The position numbers and the translations under genes were made by a program. The notes under the pieces were generated by a model. It ran no database searches, was not told the origin of the DNA, and was given only the letters and a program-made list of their open reading frames with translations. Shown in pieces: positions 24,301 to 33,251 of a DNA stretch of 64,000 nucleotides (position 1 is the stretch's first letter; the number at the start of each line of letters is the position of its first letter). This DNA comes from Meandrina meandrites (lineage: Eukaryota; Cnidaria; Anthozoa; Scleractinia; Meandrinidae), in contig OY855914.1 in assembly GCA_963693305.1 (NCBI GenBank), positions 13,049,783 to 13,113,782 of the forward strand. The letters are read 5' to 3'.

Positions 24301-27300
24301 ATTCACCCATCAAGGTGTACCTTAGCGCTGTGTGGTCCCTTCACATTGACAACGGCTTGCCAGATCCTCTTGTCAACTGTCTGCAGCTTCAGCGGCTTCT
24401 CAGGGGAATCAAGCGTGTACAGGGATCCACTACCCCTAAGCGCCCTCCTATCACCTACTGACATCTTACAAGTTATCAAGCGTTCACTGGATCTCACCTC
24501 CAGGGACCATATCATGCTCTGGGCTGCTAGGGTTAAGCGATGTGCAGGCCGATACCTTAGTAGATCCTACATGTTTTCGTATTCATATCAAGTGTTCAAA
24601 GACTGACCCGTTTCGTGTTGGCTGTGACGTCTACATTGGCCGGGGCAATGACTTGGTCTGCCCATTAGTGGCTTTGGCTAATTTTCTTGCGGTGCGTGGC
24701 CCTTCGTCGGGGCCCTTGTTTTGCCACACAGATGGTTGTCCCCTAACCCGTCAACTGCTGTCATCTACAGTTCAGTCTATTGTACGGCTGGCGGGCCTTC
24801 TGGGTAATTACTCTGGTCATAGCTTTCGGATTGGGGCTGCTACCACAGCAGCCTCCTGGGGAGTTCATGATCATCTGATTAAAACCTTAGGTCGTTGGTC
24901 TAGTGACGCCTACCAATGTTATATCCGGACATCAGCTGACTCTCTTATCCAGGTTTCTGGCCAGCTAGCATAGCAGGTATGGGTTTTAACATTGGGGGCC
25001 TTCGTTGCTCTCTTGGGGTTGGGTGCCTCAGGTTTGGTCCCTTGGGGGCTGTGGCTTACGGGCCACGAGCCCCCATCACTCCGGGCTGGATCAGCCCGGA
25101 GGTCCTTCGGCAGGGTGGGCGGGGCTCGTGGCTGGGTTGTGGCTAGGGCAGGCTTTTGGGGTGTTCTTGCTACCTGGGTTTGGGGTTGGCAGCTCCAGCC
25201 CCCAGGTTCCCAGGCACCCAACCTCCATGTGCGACGCAGGTGTTAAATGAGGTTAAATATATTATTTAACTTAGTTACTGTCTAGGAGCTAATTGTGGCT
25301 GTTCTGTAGTTGTCTGGCGTTAGCTTGGCATAAGCGTGGCGTTGGCGTGGCTTGGCGTTTATTAGCGTACTTGGTGGGCGGGCAATTTCCTATGCATGGC
25401 GTTATAATTCCGGTCAAGGCGCTGTAGACAACTTCCGGCGCACTCGTGGTCAGCGGTTACCTGTCGCGCTCTTATGCGTGCGCCGTTGCACGTGCTAGTA
25501 GTTTCACTGAGCCGCGTAGCTTCACTGAGTTCAGTGTGACAGGTGCTGGGAATGGGGCTGGGTGTGGCGGGCGGGGCTCGTGGCTCCAGCCCCCAGGTTC
25601 CTAGGCACCCAACCTCCATGTGCGACGCAGGCGTTAATATGTAATTTTTAGGTTTTTGTTAACACTAATCATTGCTCTTAACAACAGTGAACCAGCAGAT
25701 AGGGTCCCTGGTAGTTATTGGCAGTTATCGCTACATCACATAATTTGTAATGGAAACACTTTGGAAACACTGATCATCTTTCATCCAAACTGGGTAAGAC
25801 ATGTTTTTGTTTGGAGGATCACAATAATTATAATTGTTATACACTGTAGTCACTATCTGTCTTAAAGTTAATTCTGGAAATCAGCACAACCTACAGATTA
25901 TTCACTTATCCACTAGCAGATTGAATAAATTATCTGCAGGTTGCACACAATGCATGGTTTTCAAGAGCAATGTCAAGTTCACAGGTAGTGAGTGGTGCCA
26001 TCTTGCATTATTTTCTTTAAAACAATGTATAATTATTAAAACATTTTTTAGATCTATTTGGTTTTTGTGATATCTGGAATAAACAAGGTATCAATACGTG
26101 TTATCAGCCAAATCGGCTGATAACACTTATCTCAACCTTGATTAAAACCCCGTGTGATTATTCTTATAGTTATAATTACATTTACATGTATTTTTATTTG
26201 AATAATTTGTATATTTACATTGTATAGTTTTACACAAAAAAATCTCTCATTATTTACCCTTTATTGGTACCTCCAATGGCTTGTCCTTTTGTCCATCCCA
26301 TACCACGTAACATGGCTGCTCCAAATGCCACCACTGGCATCTCGTGATAGTCTTCCATCGTGCTCTAAACAGAGGCAGTGTTAAAAACACATTAGTTTCA
26401 CGGAAAAAAAAATGCCAAGTGTTATAATAATTTGCGAAATCCTGAACAAGATGACCTCTCAAGGCTGAAAACAGTTCTGAGCAATTTCCAGCACTCACAT
26501 TTTGCTGGATCAATACTACTATGTATTTAGTCTTTATCAGTTGATGCTACACGGAAAGTATCATATGAATGCCCAATCACTGACGGACAAGATATGGCCA
26601 TATTCTAATGACATAACATGTTACTATGGCAACTGTTTCCTGTTAAATAAAATGACCATACTTCTAACTTTACTGCTCATAGCTCATAAATAGGCACAGT
26701 GAACCCCAGTGAACCCCTCTTTTGTTATTCTTAAAGAAATAAAAAACACATCTGAGTGCATTGTTGAGTTATATAAGCACGCAGGGATTTTTAAGAACAT
26801 GAGAGAAGTGCATAGAGAAGCACGAGGCGCAGCCGAATGCTTCTCGCACTTCTTGAGTGTTCTTAAAAATTCCCAAGTGCTAATATAATAACTCAACAAT
26901 GCATGAAGATGAAGTTTTTTATTCCTTTCATAAAATGCTAAGGAAATAGCACGCACTCAAACTCATTACGTAAGCAGCGTGCATTATAACTCAATAAAGC
27001 ACACGCATGACGTAAGCAGCACGCTTTATGGAGCTATAATGGACTCAAACTGACCAATCACAGCGCTTGCAATTACTCAAACATCTTATAATATTTAATG
27101 CAATTAGTATTAATAATGGTAAGATACAACTTTGATATTGTGTATTAAAAAGTACAACTGAGTTAATTATACACCGAGCCTAACTACACAACTACAATAA
27201 GAGAAAAATTTTGTTTCACATATAGTGTACTGACTTTTGGGGATGCCAAATCTAAAGAATCTTGATTGAGAAGATAGCTTTTAACACATTTTGAAGCACC

Positions 27301-29677
27301 GCAAAGTTCATCAAAGTGTCATAAATGTATTTTGAACTTTCTTCTCACTGTTTGGAATTGTGGTGAAAACTGTTTTCTCCAGGCTGTTTACATGTAATAT
27401 TACTTCATAAATAATCAAGTTAAGCCACCAAGGTATGTATGAGGGTAGACCTGGTATAATAAATATGTACCGTAAACACCCGCAGATAAGCCGCACCTTT
27501 TTTCCAAAAATCGTCGCTCAAAACCGGGGGTGCGGCTTATCTGCGGGAACATTTCAAAAAGGTGCCATACATTTCAGTGAATTGACACTTTTACAGAAGC
27601 CTTCATTAGCAGATCCTTTAAACGGTTTATGGCCGCTTTTCTAGAACAGGAAAACGTCACACAGCACAAAATTTCCATTCCCCCACAAAGCTGTTTGCAG
27701 TGTCGACGGCGGCCTGTAATAAACTTCAACAGCAATCGATCGGCCTGGCCTCCATGAGCGAGAAAATTGCACGTTATTCTCGAGGATTTGTGTGGTCGAA
27801 CTTTGCCGTTTAGCACTTCGATGACAAATTGATTACAAAACTCCCTTTGTGCAACAAGTTTATCTCCAACAGTTGACTCTCAAATCTATTTATTTGTGCG
27901 TTAGGACAGTCACGAACAGCAGAATCTCCCTCCATCTTGAAACCTGAGTAAACAAACATCGTTCTCGGCCTAGTCCCAGCATCAGCATGTTCGATCTAAT
28001 GCCTGGTTACTAAGCTACGAACGTTCGACAAACGAAAACTAGCTTTCTTGTTCGCAAAAATCTGTGGAAAAAAGTGTTGAATGAAGAAATACCTGTCAAC
28101 AAGTACCAGAAAAAGATCAATCATATGTCAAAGTTAAAGGAAATGATGCTCATTATATTAAAACGCTAAAATTGTGGGTAAGACTTTGATGTTCAATTCC
28201 GTTTCATTGCCATAGTGAGTTACATTCGATGAAGAAGACTTCTGAAGACTCTTTAGAAAAAAACTTTTTTTTCCAAAATTTAAGTTGCTAAATTCAGGGT
28301 GCGGCTTATCTGCGGGTGTTTACGGTGGTATATGCCACGAAATGATTTTATTTTAAAACATCTCAGTTTTTGTCCAACTTAAAGGATTCATTGTGTATAC
28401 TTACTTGTTCTGGCCTCAAAGCAATGTCAAGCTTCTCATTCTTTTCATATCCCTCGACATCAGGTAAAGCATTTCTCATCAGCATTGGGATGGCAACATT
28501 GTCATTATCTGTTTCTTCCTTATCATCTCCAGAAACAGCTGTGTTAAAGATCCATCAGGTAAACAATTGCAATCATTATTACTTGTTGATAATAATTATT
28601 ACAGTTACTTCAAAAGTTACACTATGTCATACTTCATGTAGAGTGCGAGCGGGAATAATTTTTTTCTTGCTTAGCAGGGTACGAGTCCTTGCAAATCCCT
28701 ATTTTGACTGGACATATTGCAAATTACTTGGTGGGACATAACAATTAGCATTTTGTGCAATTTACATAAACTGATGACTCAATCCATATTTACATACTTG
28801 AGGTAATAAGCTAGAATGCTTAGCTATGCATTATGGAGCAATTTTCAGAACACAGGTTTGTTTCATGTTTAAATGGATTATGAAGAGTTTTGTACAGCCA
28901 AACAAAACACAAAAACACAGATCTGTATGATTTCAAATTTTTAACATGTTTAAAAGCAAATGTGATCTGAAAAGTCATTTTGGTGCTCAGACGTTCAACC
29001 ATACTATAAAATTAGTCTCGACTGATAATTTCAAAGTTTGGTTGGACAATGTAAGATGGCCGTCAGCACTGGGGGATAACGATCCTTCACATCTTTCCCT
29101 GTGCCCTACTTTTTAATTGTTACAATTTAATTTTAATCTAATTAGTATATCAAAATTTGCTGTTCAACCTTTAATAAGTTCCTCAGCAGCTTGTCTATCC
29201 AAACTATTGACAAATTTAGCATCTGGAGGCAGAATCCATCGATTTTTGCTTTGACAAGGAATTACTTTCTCTGTTGGCTTCTCTTCTGGTTTGATGCTAA
29301 AAAAATACAAAATAATTTTGCAGTCAGCCAACATCAAGAAGCAAGTTTGATCTACAGCTGTTAATCCAAATAGGCACACGATTTCTCTATTATGAGGCTA
29401 GGAGATTCATTTACAAACTTCAAAGATCCTCAAGGTTCTTCCTCTAGCCAAGGATCTTTGGATATTTTGCAAAGAAGTTATTTCCGGCTTGTGCCAGACT
29501 AGACTAGTTTTGTACAAACCTTTTGAGCTCTTTTCCTTCGGCAGAATGAATGTAATCCGTTTCTTCCTCTTTCGCCTTACTATCATCAGTGTTTAGAGCA
29601 TTTCTTTCAGAGCTGTACTTGCTAGAAGCTTTCTTTGAAAATGAAAATGACACACCAATCTTGCGCTCGTCCGCCAT
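12343..29677 (-). CDS. GPKOW: GPKOW: G-patch domain and KOW motifs protein (spliceosome, 488 aa)
   Basis: Nuclear RNA-binding protein related to yeast Spp2; in animals it binds the helicase DHX16 and acts in spliceosome activation (family knowledge). Fourteen phase-consistent exons (coding order): 29677-29520, 29296-29169, 28538-28405, 26364-26258, 20713-20587, 19928-19844, 19418-19357, 18040-17981, 17786-17717, 17340-17262, 16102-15931, 14769-14700, 13287-13202, 12471-12343. They sum to 1467 bases, 488 residues, against about 476 in human. The G-patch is at about residues 148-200 (AAMLRGMGW, then SKGLGLGA). KOW1 is near 250-275 (GTGVVIMKGAHLDMCGK) and KOW2 near 428-455 (AHVRVVGGQHKGQ). A lysine-rich linker precedes WLYPQTRVRIISKDF. 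The C-terminus is DDICEHVGDVNDF. The start codon is in AAAATGGCGG. The gene faces the acidic-protein gene at 33252 across a shared upstream region. Its 5.5-kb intron (20714-26257) holds the Ngaro element. Confidence 0.95.
15362..15490 (+). mobile_element. tRNA-Thr-like SINE, family 2
   Basis: Contains an A-box-like TGGTTTAGGGCG, an anticodon-loop-like GTCTTGTAATC (threonine TGT) and a B box GGGTTCAAGCCC. A second B-box-like GAGTTCAAATCC follows about 50 bp on. It shares CTGGAGGTCCC with the head at 6940. It lies in the GPKOW intron between exons 11 and 12, antisense to the gene. The 3' limit is uncertain. Confidence 0.65.
18415..18830. mobile_element. Foldback Mutator-like MITE, 416 bp, 9-bp target duplication
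   Basis: Ends are inverted (GGCCTGTACTAAAACCCGAA at the left, its complement at the right) and flanked by a perfect 9-bp duplication GTCTTTCTG at 18406-18414 and 18831-18839. Each arm has two zones: an outer one rich in CGAAAC (complement GTTTCG), and an inner one of about 90 bp made of CAGGCTAAC units ending in GAGTG, mirrored around a short centre TACCTTG. Nine-base target duplications are typical of Mutator-like elements. There is no transposase. It sits in a GPKOW intron next to a G run at about 18338-18353. Confidence 0.85.
20860..21030 (+). repeat. Ngaro split direct repeat A1
   Basis: Matches A2 at 25243-25399 with only scattered base changes from TTAAATGAGG to the end at CCTATGCATG. 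A1 differs by an internal duplication near its 3' end: GGCGGGCAATTT..CCTAT appears twice (about 20991-21010 and 21012-21029) and once in A2. Confidence 0.9.
21216..22202 (+). CDS. Ngaro ORF1, gag-like protein
   Basis: The frame is open from 20964, but the first part lies in terminal repeat A1. The ATG at 21216 (MSNTGPPRSTF) gives 328 residues and is the likelier start. The N-terminal half is rich in serine, alanine and threonine. The C-terminal half has a block seen in DIRS/Ngaro gag-like proteins: FLDGKLLVSKKRRLVEI, then ARKSPGRAWLEYDLAFRK and WSKMNLDLYNFHLW. I infer a capsid-like role from position and family. It is intact as an ORF, and overlaps or abuts the next ORF in another frame. Confidence 0.75.
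   Translation: MSNTGPPRSTFNTLSAGLFSTISLSAPSSSAADSVVVTAVSSATPASNYIAVAVAQALQNSLPVFVAALRAENHIASVTSAAPLPASSAVPSSSVSGTLTLPPFVPTFSTMSTITGSGSACLSSITAPVISSHLSSWPVGSEGLASSSEKAFVVGPGHAPIPPKLVKKITNGEFVELADLLSANLRAVDQEPHTFLDGKLLVSKKRRLVEIADILTWMEVFTIFQMVLCTSHPHRWPDLSKYKLLIIQTARKSPGRAWLEYDLAFRKDAAATGAADWSKMNLDLYNFHLWLPALPTSSPSSSVSASTSVAPNWENRARPPHCSLWNRG
22216..24111 (+). pseudogene. Ngaro reverse transcriptase / RNase H ORF with one in-frame stop
   Basis: A single frame encodes reverse transcriptase (WRLILDLSSPDGHSVNDGIP, LPFGLWSAPY, catalytic YLDD at about 23178) and then RNase H (SDAAGALGYG, KELFPIVVAAYLWG, FFCDNESV, GKANSVADALSR). A TGA at 23302-23304, just after HLDKLEGP, interrupts it and the frame resumes unchanged through GIELD. 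The break is therefore a single nonsense change, not a frameshift. The element is otherwise well preserved, which suggests fairly recent inactivation. Confidence 0.9.
24112..24973 (+). pseudogene. Ngaro tyrosine recombinase, frame-broken
   Basis: The N-terminal part in one frame reads STRRVYLSAQRRYIAFC through SAVWSLHIDNGLPDP to TPKRPPIT, ending at TGA about 24459-24461. A second frame continues as TDILQVIKRSLDLTSRDHI and LWAA. A third (from about 24530) gives VQADTLVDPTCFRIHIKCSK to the end. The C-terminal catalytic residues are present: HSFRIGAATTAA (H-x-x-R) and GRWSSDAYQCYIR (tyrosine). The segment after LWAA, where the first catalytic arginine is expected in this family, is missing. The enzyme is inferred to be dead. 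Confidence 0.88.
25109..25242 (+). repeat. Ngaro split direct repeat B1
   Basis: GC-rich. It shares GGCGGGGCTCGTGGCT and the segment from CTCCAGCCCCCAGGTTCC to TGCGACGCAGG with B2 at 25541-25636, with about 60 extra bases between these blocks. It directly abuts A2, as Ngaro organisation requires. The left boundary is approximate. Confidence 0.85.
25243..25399 (+). repeat. Ngaro split direct repeat A2
   Basis: Near-identical to A1: GTCTAGGAGCTAATTGTGGC, then GGCGTTTATTAGCGTACTTGG, then CAATTTCCTATGCATG. Differences are a handful of single bases plus the missing internal duplication. Low divergence between A1 and A2 suggests a relatively young insertion. Confidence 0.9.
25541..25636 (+). repeat. 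Ngaro split direct repeat B2, 3' end of element
   Basis: Contains GGCGGGGCTCGTGGCT joined directly to CCAGCCCCCAGGTTCCTAGG and ends GCGACGCAGGCGTTAA before host DNA. It lacks about 60 bases that B1 carries in its middle. The stretch 25400-25540 between A2 and B2 is unique within the window. Confidence 0.8.
26070..26150. repeat. Foldback with GTGTTATCAGCC palindrome
   Basis: GTGTTATCAGCCAAATCGGC at 26099 folds with GGCTGATAACAC ending near 26130. Outer parts also pair loosely (AACAAGGTATCAATA with ATCTCAACCTTGATT). Related half-copies with AAGGTCT..TGT.TCATCAGCC wording are at about 17600 and 49585, so this is a dispersed family. Confidence 0.55.
26757..26903. mobile_element. Foldback MITE, about 147 bp
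   Basis: TGCATTGTTGAGTTATATAA at 26757 is inverted at the right end, and GGGATTTTTAAGAACA pairs with TGTTCTTAAAAATTCCC. Arms are about 60 bp around GAGGCGCAGCC. It lies in the GPKOW intron between exons 3 and 4. No coding content. Confidence 0.75.
27470..28325. mobile_element. Non-autonomous DNA element with CCGTAAACACCCGC termini, 856 bp
   Basis: The left end CCGTAAACACCCGCAGATAA is inverted at the right end (GCGGCTTATCTGCGGGTG then TTTACGG). A third copy of the core, GGTGCGGCTTATCTGCGGG at 27529-27547, faces the left terminus and forms a hairpin there. About 50 bp before that copy resembles the sequence before the right end (TTTTTTCCAAAA, then GCT.AAA). No transposase frame and no clear target duplication. 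It sits in a GPKOW intron. Confidence 0.75.
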
Positions 29678-30124
29678 TTTGAGTTCAAGCCTACTTACGG
29701 CAAGTAATTCATGTTAGTACACATATAGTCTCCCACCATATAGTCTCCATGATATCCCATAATACTAATCTATCCCCAGGCTACCCATGTACACCCGTGC
29801 ATACTTCTACTAACCCCTGTATTCATATGTACACCCATGTACACGCCCTGCTTACTTTCACTTACTTATGTAGCGTTGCAGTTTGGTCTTAGCTGGCAGA
29901 CATGTCTAACACCTCTCGACCAATGGTATGTGTTGTAGTTTCTACCAATGAAAATGCGTGGTAACCGTGTCTTCTGAGATTATTTTACCAGGGGATGGGA
30001 TGTTGAGGCTGCGTGGAGCACATTTTGTGATTTAGTGAGCGTGTTTTTTGTCTTTTTATGGGATATTTCTGCATCTTCCGGACACATTTACAGCTGCCTT
30101 CGAAGTCTTATTAACAATATTGCT
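29678..30124. promoter_or_regulatory. Shared upstream region, GPKOW (minus) and acidic-protein gene (plus)
   Basis: The GPKOW start codon at 29677 faces rightward transcription. A plausible non-coding first exon of the gene at 33252 ends at 30124, followed by the donor GTAAGAAG. No TATA box stands out. The region 29720-29850 has loose repeats of TGTACACCC and ATAGTCTCC. Divergent promoter use is inferred from geometry only. Confidence 0.45.
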
Positions 30125-30670
30125 GGTAAGAAGCTTTGTGTATTGTATTGCATAATATTGTTTCAAGTCTACGACGGAAGCCATTTCGACTTCTGAAGAT
30201 TATAAGCTTAATCAACGTATTGTTTTATCGTGTCGCTTTCAAGCGGCATGAACCAAGCCGGCACTGGTTTGTATAGTCCACACTGTTGTGCTTCGTTTTT
30301 GTATTATCGATCTGGTTATTGAATATTTGCGTAGAACTGGTAGAATCATTTGCCTTTATCAGGGGCATAAAGAAACACTAAGTAAAGTACAGTATTGTGA
30401 GGATTGAAATTTGGTTACAGCTCATGAAAATTTGCTACACATACAGGATGTCACTTACCATTCTTGTGATAGTTTGGCCTTTCTAGCCTTTATTTTGTCT
30501 TATGTATCTTTGTTTCTATCACTTTTGGCCATGATTTCTTTTGATTTTAATTTAACAAAGTAAGTTTAAAGCAAGCCCCTGGCTGTAATCATGAAAACAT
30601 GATATATTTCCCTACATTATGTTCCATCCCAAAAATAAAACAAAAAAGATAGGTTACCACACTTTCAAAG

Positions 30671-30969
30671 GGAGGTGCAGTGCACGTGGCCCAATGGTTA
30701 GTGCACTGGGCTCCAGGTGGGGCAGTCCGGGTTTGAGCCCAGTGGCCGGGCACTGCATTGTGTTCTTGGGCAAGACACGTTACTCTCATAGTGCCTCTCT
30801 CCACCCTGGTGTATGAATGGGTACTGGCAAATTTACTGCTGGGGATAACCCTGCAATTGACTAGCATTTCATCCAGGGGGGAGTTGAAATACTCCCAGTC
30901 GCTTCATGCTATGGAAACTGGGATAAGCTCTGGCCTGATGGGCCACTAGGCTCGTATACAGACTTTACC
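30671..30969 (+). mobile_element. tRNA-derived SINE, family 1, copy 3
   Basis: The best-preserved copy for reading the plus-sense order: tRNA head with A box TGGCCCAATGGTTAGTGCAC and B box GGGTTTGAGCCC, core GTTCTTGGGCAAGACACGTT, then tail ending AGGCTCGTATACAGACTTTA. Target duplications TTACCACACTTTCAAAG (30654-30670) and TTACCACACTTGCAAAG (from 30970) differ at one of 17 bases. Confidence 0.92.
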
Positions 30970-31044
30970 TTACCACACTTGCAAAGGAGATATGACAGGG
31001 GCTCAGCCAATGGGGTATCCTGGGGTGCTAATTAGCATAAAATT

Positions 31045-31195
31045 GGCAAGATTTCCGCACAGCCCCATACATTAATTCTGCATACAATTTTTTGACTGAC
31101 TCGTTCTTTTCATGATTGCTGTTTGTATATAGTGATAGTATGAAACAGCTGCATACATAAATTATTAATGTATGGGGCTGTGTGGAAATCTTACC
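31045..31195. mobile_element. Foldback MITE with 8-bp target duplication (hAT-like)
   Basis: Ends GGCAAGATTTCCGCACAGCC (left) and its near-complement GGCTGTGTGGAAATCTTACC (right), followed by the exact 8-bp duplication ATAAAATT at 31037-31044 and 31196-31203. Eight-base duplications fit hAT-type transposases. A degraded relative is at 41212-41320. Confidence 0.8.
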
Positions 31196-32300
31196 ATAAA
31201 ATTTTGCAAAGAAGTGTGTGCAATACAGTACTAAGGAATCACCTAGCAGTTTGGGATTACTTTATACCAGAAGGTTATTTTTTATTTTAAGCTTTCCAAC
31301 ACATTTAATAAGCAATTTACAATCTTAGTGTGTATGATCCAGAAATCCTGGACAGTCCTGGAATTTTATTCTGGCATTGAGGCATTGAAATCTATAACCT
31401 CTTACTATTAAGTCTGTAGTTTTTTCTGGAGTATTTTTTCTTAGGTTTTGATGCCCAGGTTTGAAGCTTCTGCTTTTATTAGCATCCTGACCAGAACTAC
31501 AGAGCCAGTCTGGTAGAGAAAATGAAAACATTTTAGTTCATAAAGATTGGCCTCTGTGATGGTGTAATGCAGTGGTGACTAACTTTGACCAGCACTTCAA
31601 TCCAGTGGATACCTTTGGCATGACTTAAAAATTATTTAAACTAAGAGGGTCCTTGCAAAAGTGTTTCATCGTTAAGTTTGACTGTATTTACCTGTACATG
31701 TAGTACTGCCAAGGAGCCAGATGAACTGCTCAGAGTCCTGGCATTCACAGGCTACTAATTTCATTAGAAAAATTACTTACAAACACACTAAACATATAAC
31801 CAGCCAGATGCAACCAATTGTTTTTAAAGGTCAAAGAGATAGATGAAACCCCAGATTGGTGTGGATAAAGCTGGATTTCAATTCACTGTGAAAAATCTGG
31901 ATTTTAGATGGCATTAGACAATGGCAGGTTTCTCATGTGACACAGTCAAAGTGCTGTTATTGTACTCTAGCATCCTTTACATTGTTTGTTACAAAGCAAT
32001 GTTTTGTAGGTCTTGATAAGATACTTTTGCAGTTGTTTCTGATTAAATTTGTTTTTATTTTAAATTTCCTGGTACTGGTAATGATGAATCAGCTTTTAGT
32101 TGACAAACTTGTGCATTATGTATTCTATCTTAAAACAGTCAAAGTCATTCTTATGATATGATTGCATGTGTATGATTTTTTCTTTTGCAAATGTAATGTT
32201 AACTTGTCTACCATTTTGGTTTCCTTTCTATTCATGTTTTCGCTTGGGAATTGAGTTTTGTGTCATGGCAAATTTGCATATAAGACTAAAATCTAAGCCT

Positions 32301-32428
32301 TCCACTCATGTGTTTAGTCTCCTTTGCAGCCATTGTTTGGGCTCGACATACAACGCTCCCTCCCCCATGGAGGGATCATTGTATGACGAGCCCAAACAAT
32401 GGCTTCGAAGGGGACTACTCGTGTGTCT
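32301..32428. mobile_element. Foldback MITE, about 128 bp
   Basis: CCATTGTTTGGGCTCG at about 32330 pairs with CGAGCCCAAACAATGG near 32388-32403, extended outward by AGTCTCCTTTGCAG against TTCGAAGGGGACTA. It lies in the intron of the acidic-protein gene. Confidence 0.75.
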
Positions 32429-32762
32429 TTAATTTTAGCAATTTTGATTTTCAGATTCAATTAACTTGAAATGTAGCTATCCCAGTTTGTTCAAAAATAT
32501 TTTAAAGTTCACCTGTTGTAACCAAATGGGACAGTCATGTCTTTACTATGCATTAAGACTAGATAGTTTTCCTGATCCCTTGAAAAAGGGAACATGAAAT
32601 AATTCAATCCTCATAATTTTATGGTTCACTTTAGTGACACATTTTTAAATGCTGCATTGATTAAAAGTCTTAATCAAACTGCTAAACCTTATAAATCCAT
32701 GTCATTATATATCATGAGCACCAGTCCTACAATAAGAAACTTGTGTTTAATACCTATAAAGA

Positions 32763-33033
32763 CTGGTTCTCATATGCCACTGACCTACTGGCGGCATACC
32801 CGCCAGTACTGCCTGGGATACTTTTCCCGCATATGAGAACATACGCCGAAAGCAACGAAGTTCATCCCTGGTCTTTTAACTTTACTGCTGGCATGCCTGC
32901 AAAGTTGACTTGAGTTCAACTTTGCAGGCACTTTGGCAGTTTTTCTGGAGTGCCGGCGATTTTTATGAGAACAGTATCCCAGGCATATACTGGTGGCTAT
33001 GTCGCAGGTAGGTCGGCGGCATATGAGAACCAG
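32763..33033. mobile_element. Foldback element, 271 bp
   Basis: CTGGTTCTCATATGCC at 32763 is exactly inverted at 33018-33033. The inner region pairs more loosely, with a central perfect hairpin TGCCTGCAAAGTTGA / TCAACTTTGCAGGCA near 32895-32931. It lies in the same intron as the previous element. Confidence 0.75.
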
Positions 33034-33251
33034 ACTTAAGAAACAGCACGTTCTTCTCAAAGTTACTTAAAGTACAATTTGCCATACCTGTATTTTGGAC
33101 ATTTCAAACAAATATTAAATTTCTATCGAAAACCTTTGATTGATCCTCATTAACTGTTCTTATCCAAAACATGACTGTTAAGCTTTTTGGCATTTACTGA
33201 TAGGTACATGTACAACTAGTAATGATTCATCACATTTCTGTTTTAGTGGTA

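Larger units (their letters stand above)
20860..25636 (+). mobile_element. Ngaro-type tyrosine-recombinase retrotransposon (degenerate), 4.78 kb
   Basis: The order of parts is A1 (20860-21030), gag-like ORF, reverse transcriptase with RNase H, tyrosine recombinase, B1 (ending about 25242), A2 (25243-25399), B2 (25541-25636). This split direct repeat layout defines the Ngaro branch of the DIRS order. No integrase, aspartic protease or LTR is seen, as expected for the group. The B copies end in GCGACGCAGG.GTTAA and the A copies start TTAAATGAGG, so the junctions share TTAA. Both enzyme ORFs are broken. It is inserted antisense in a GPKOW intron; no target duplication is evident, as expected for recombinase-mediated insertion. 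Confidence 0.92.
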
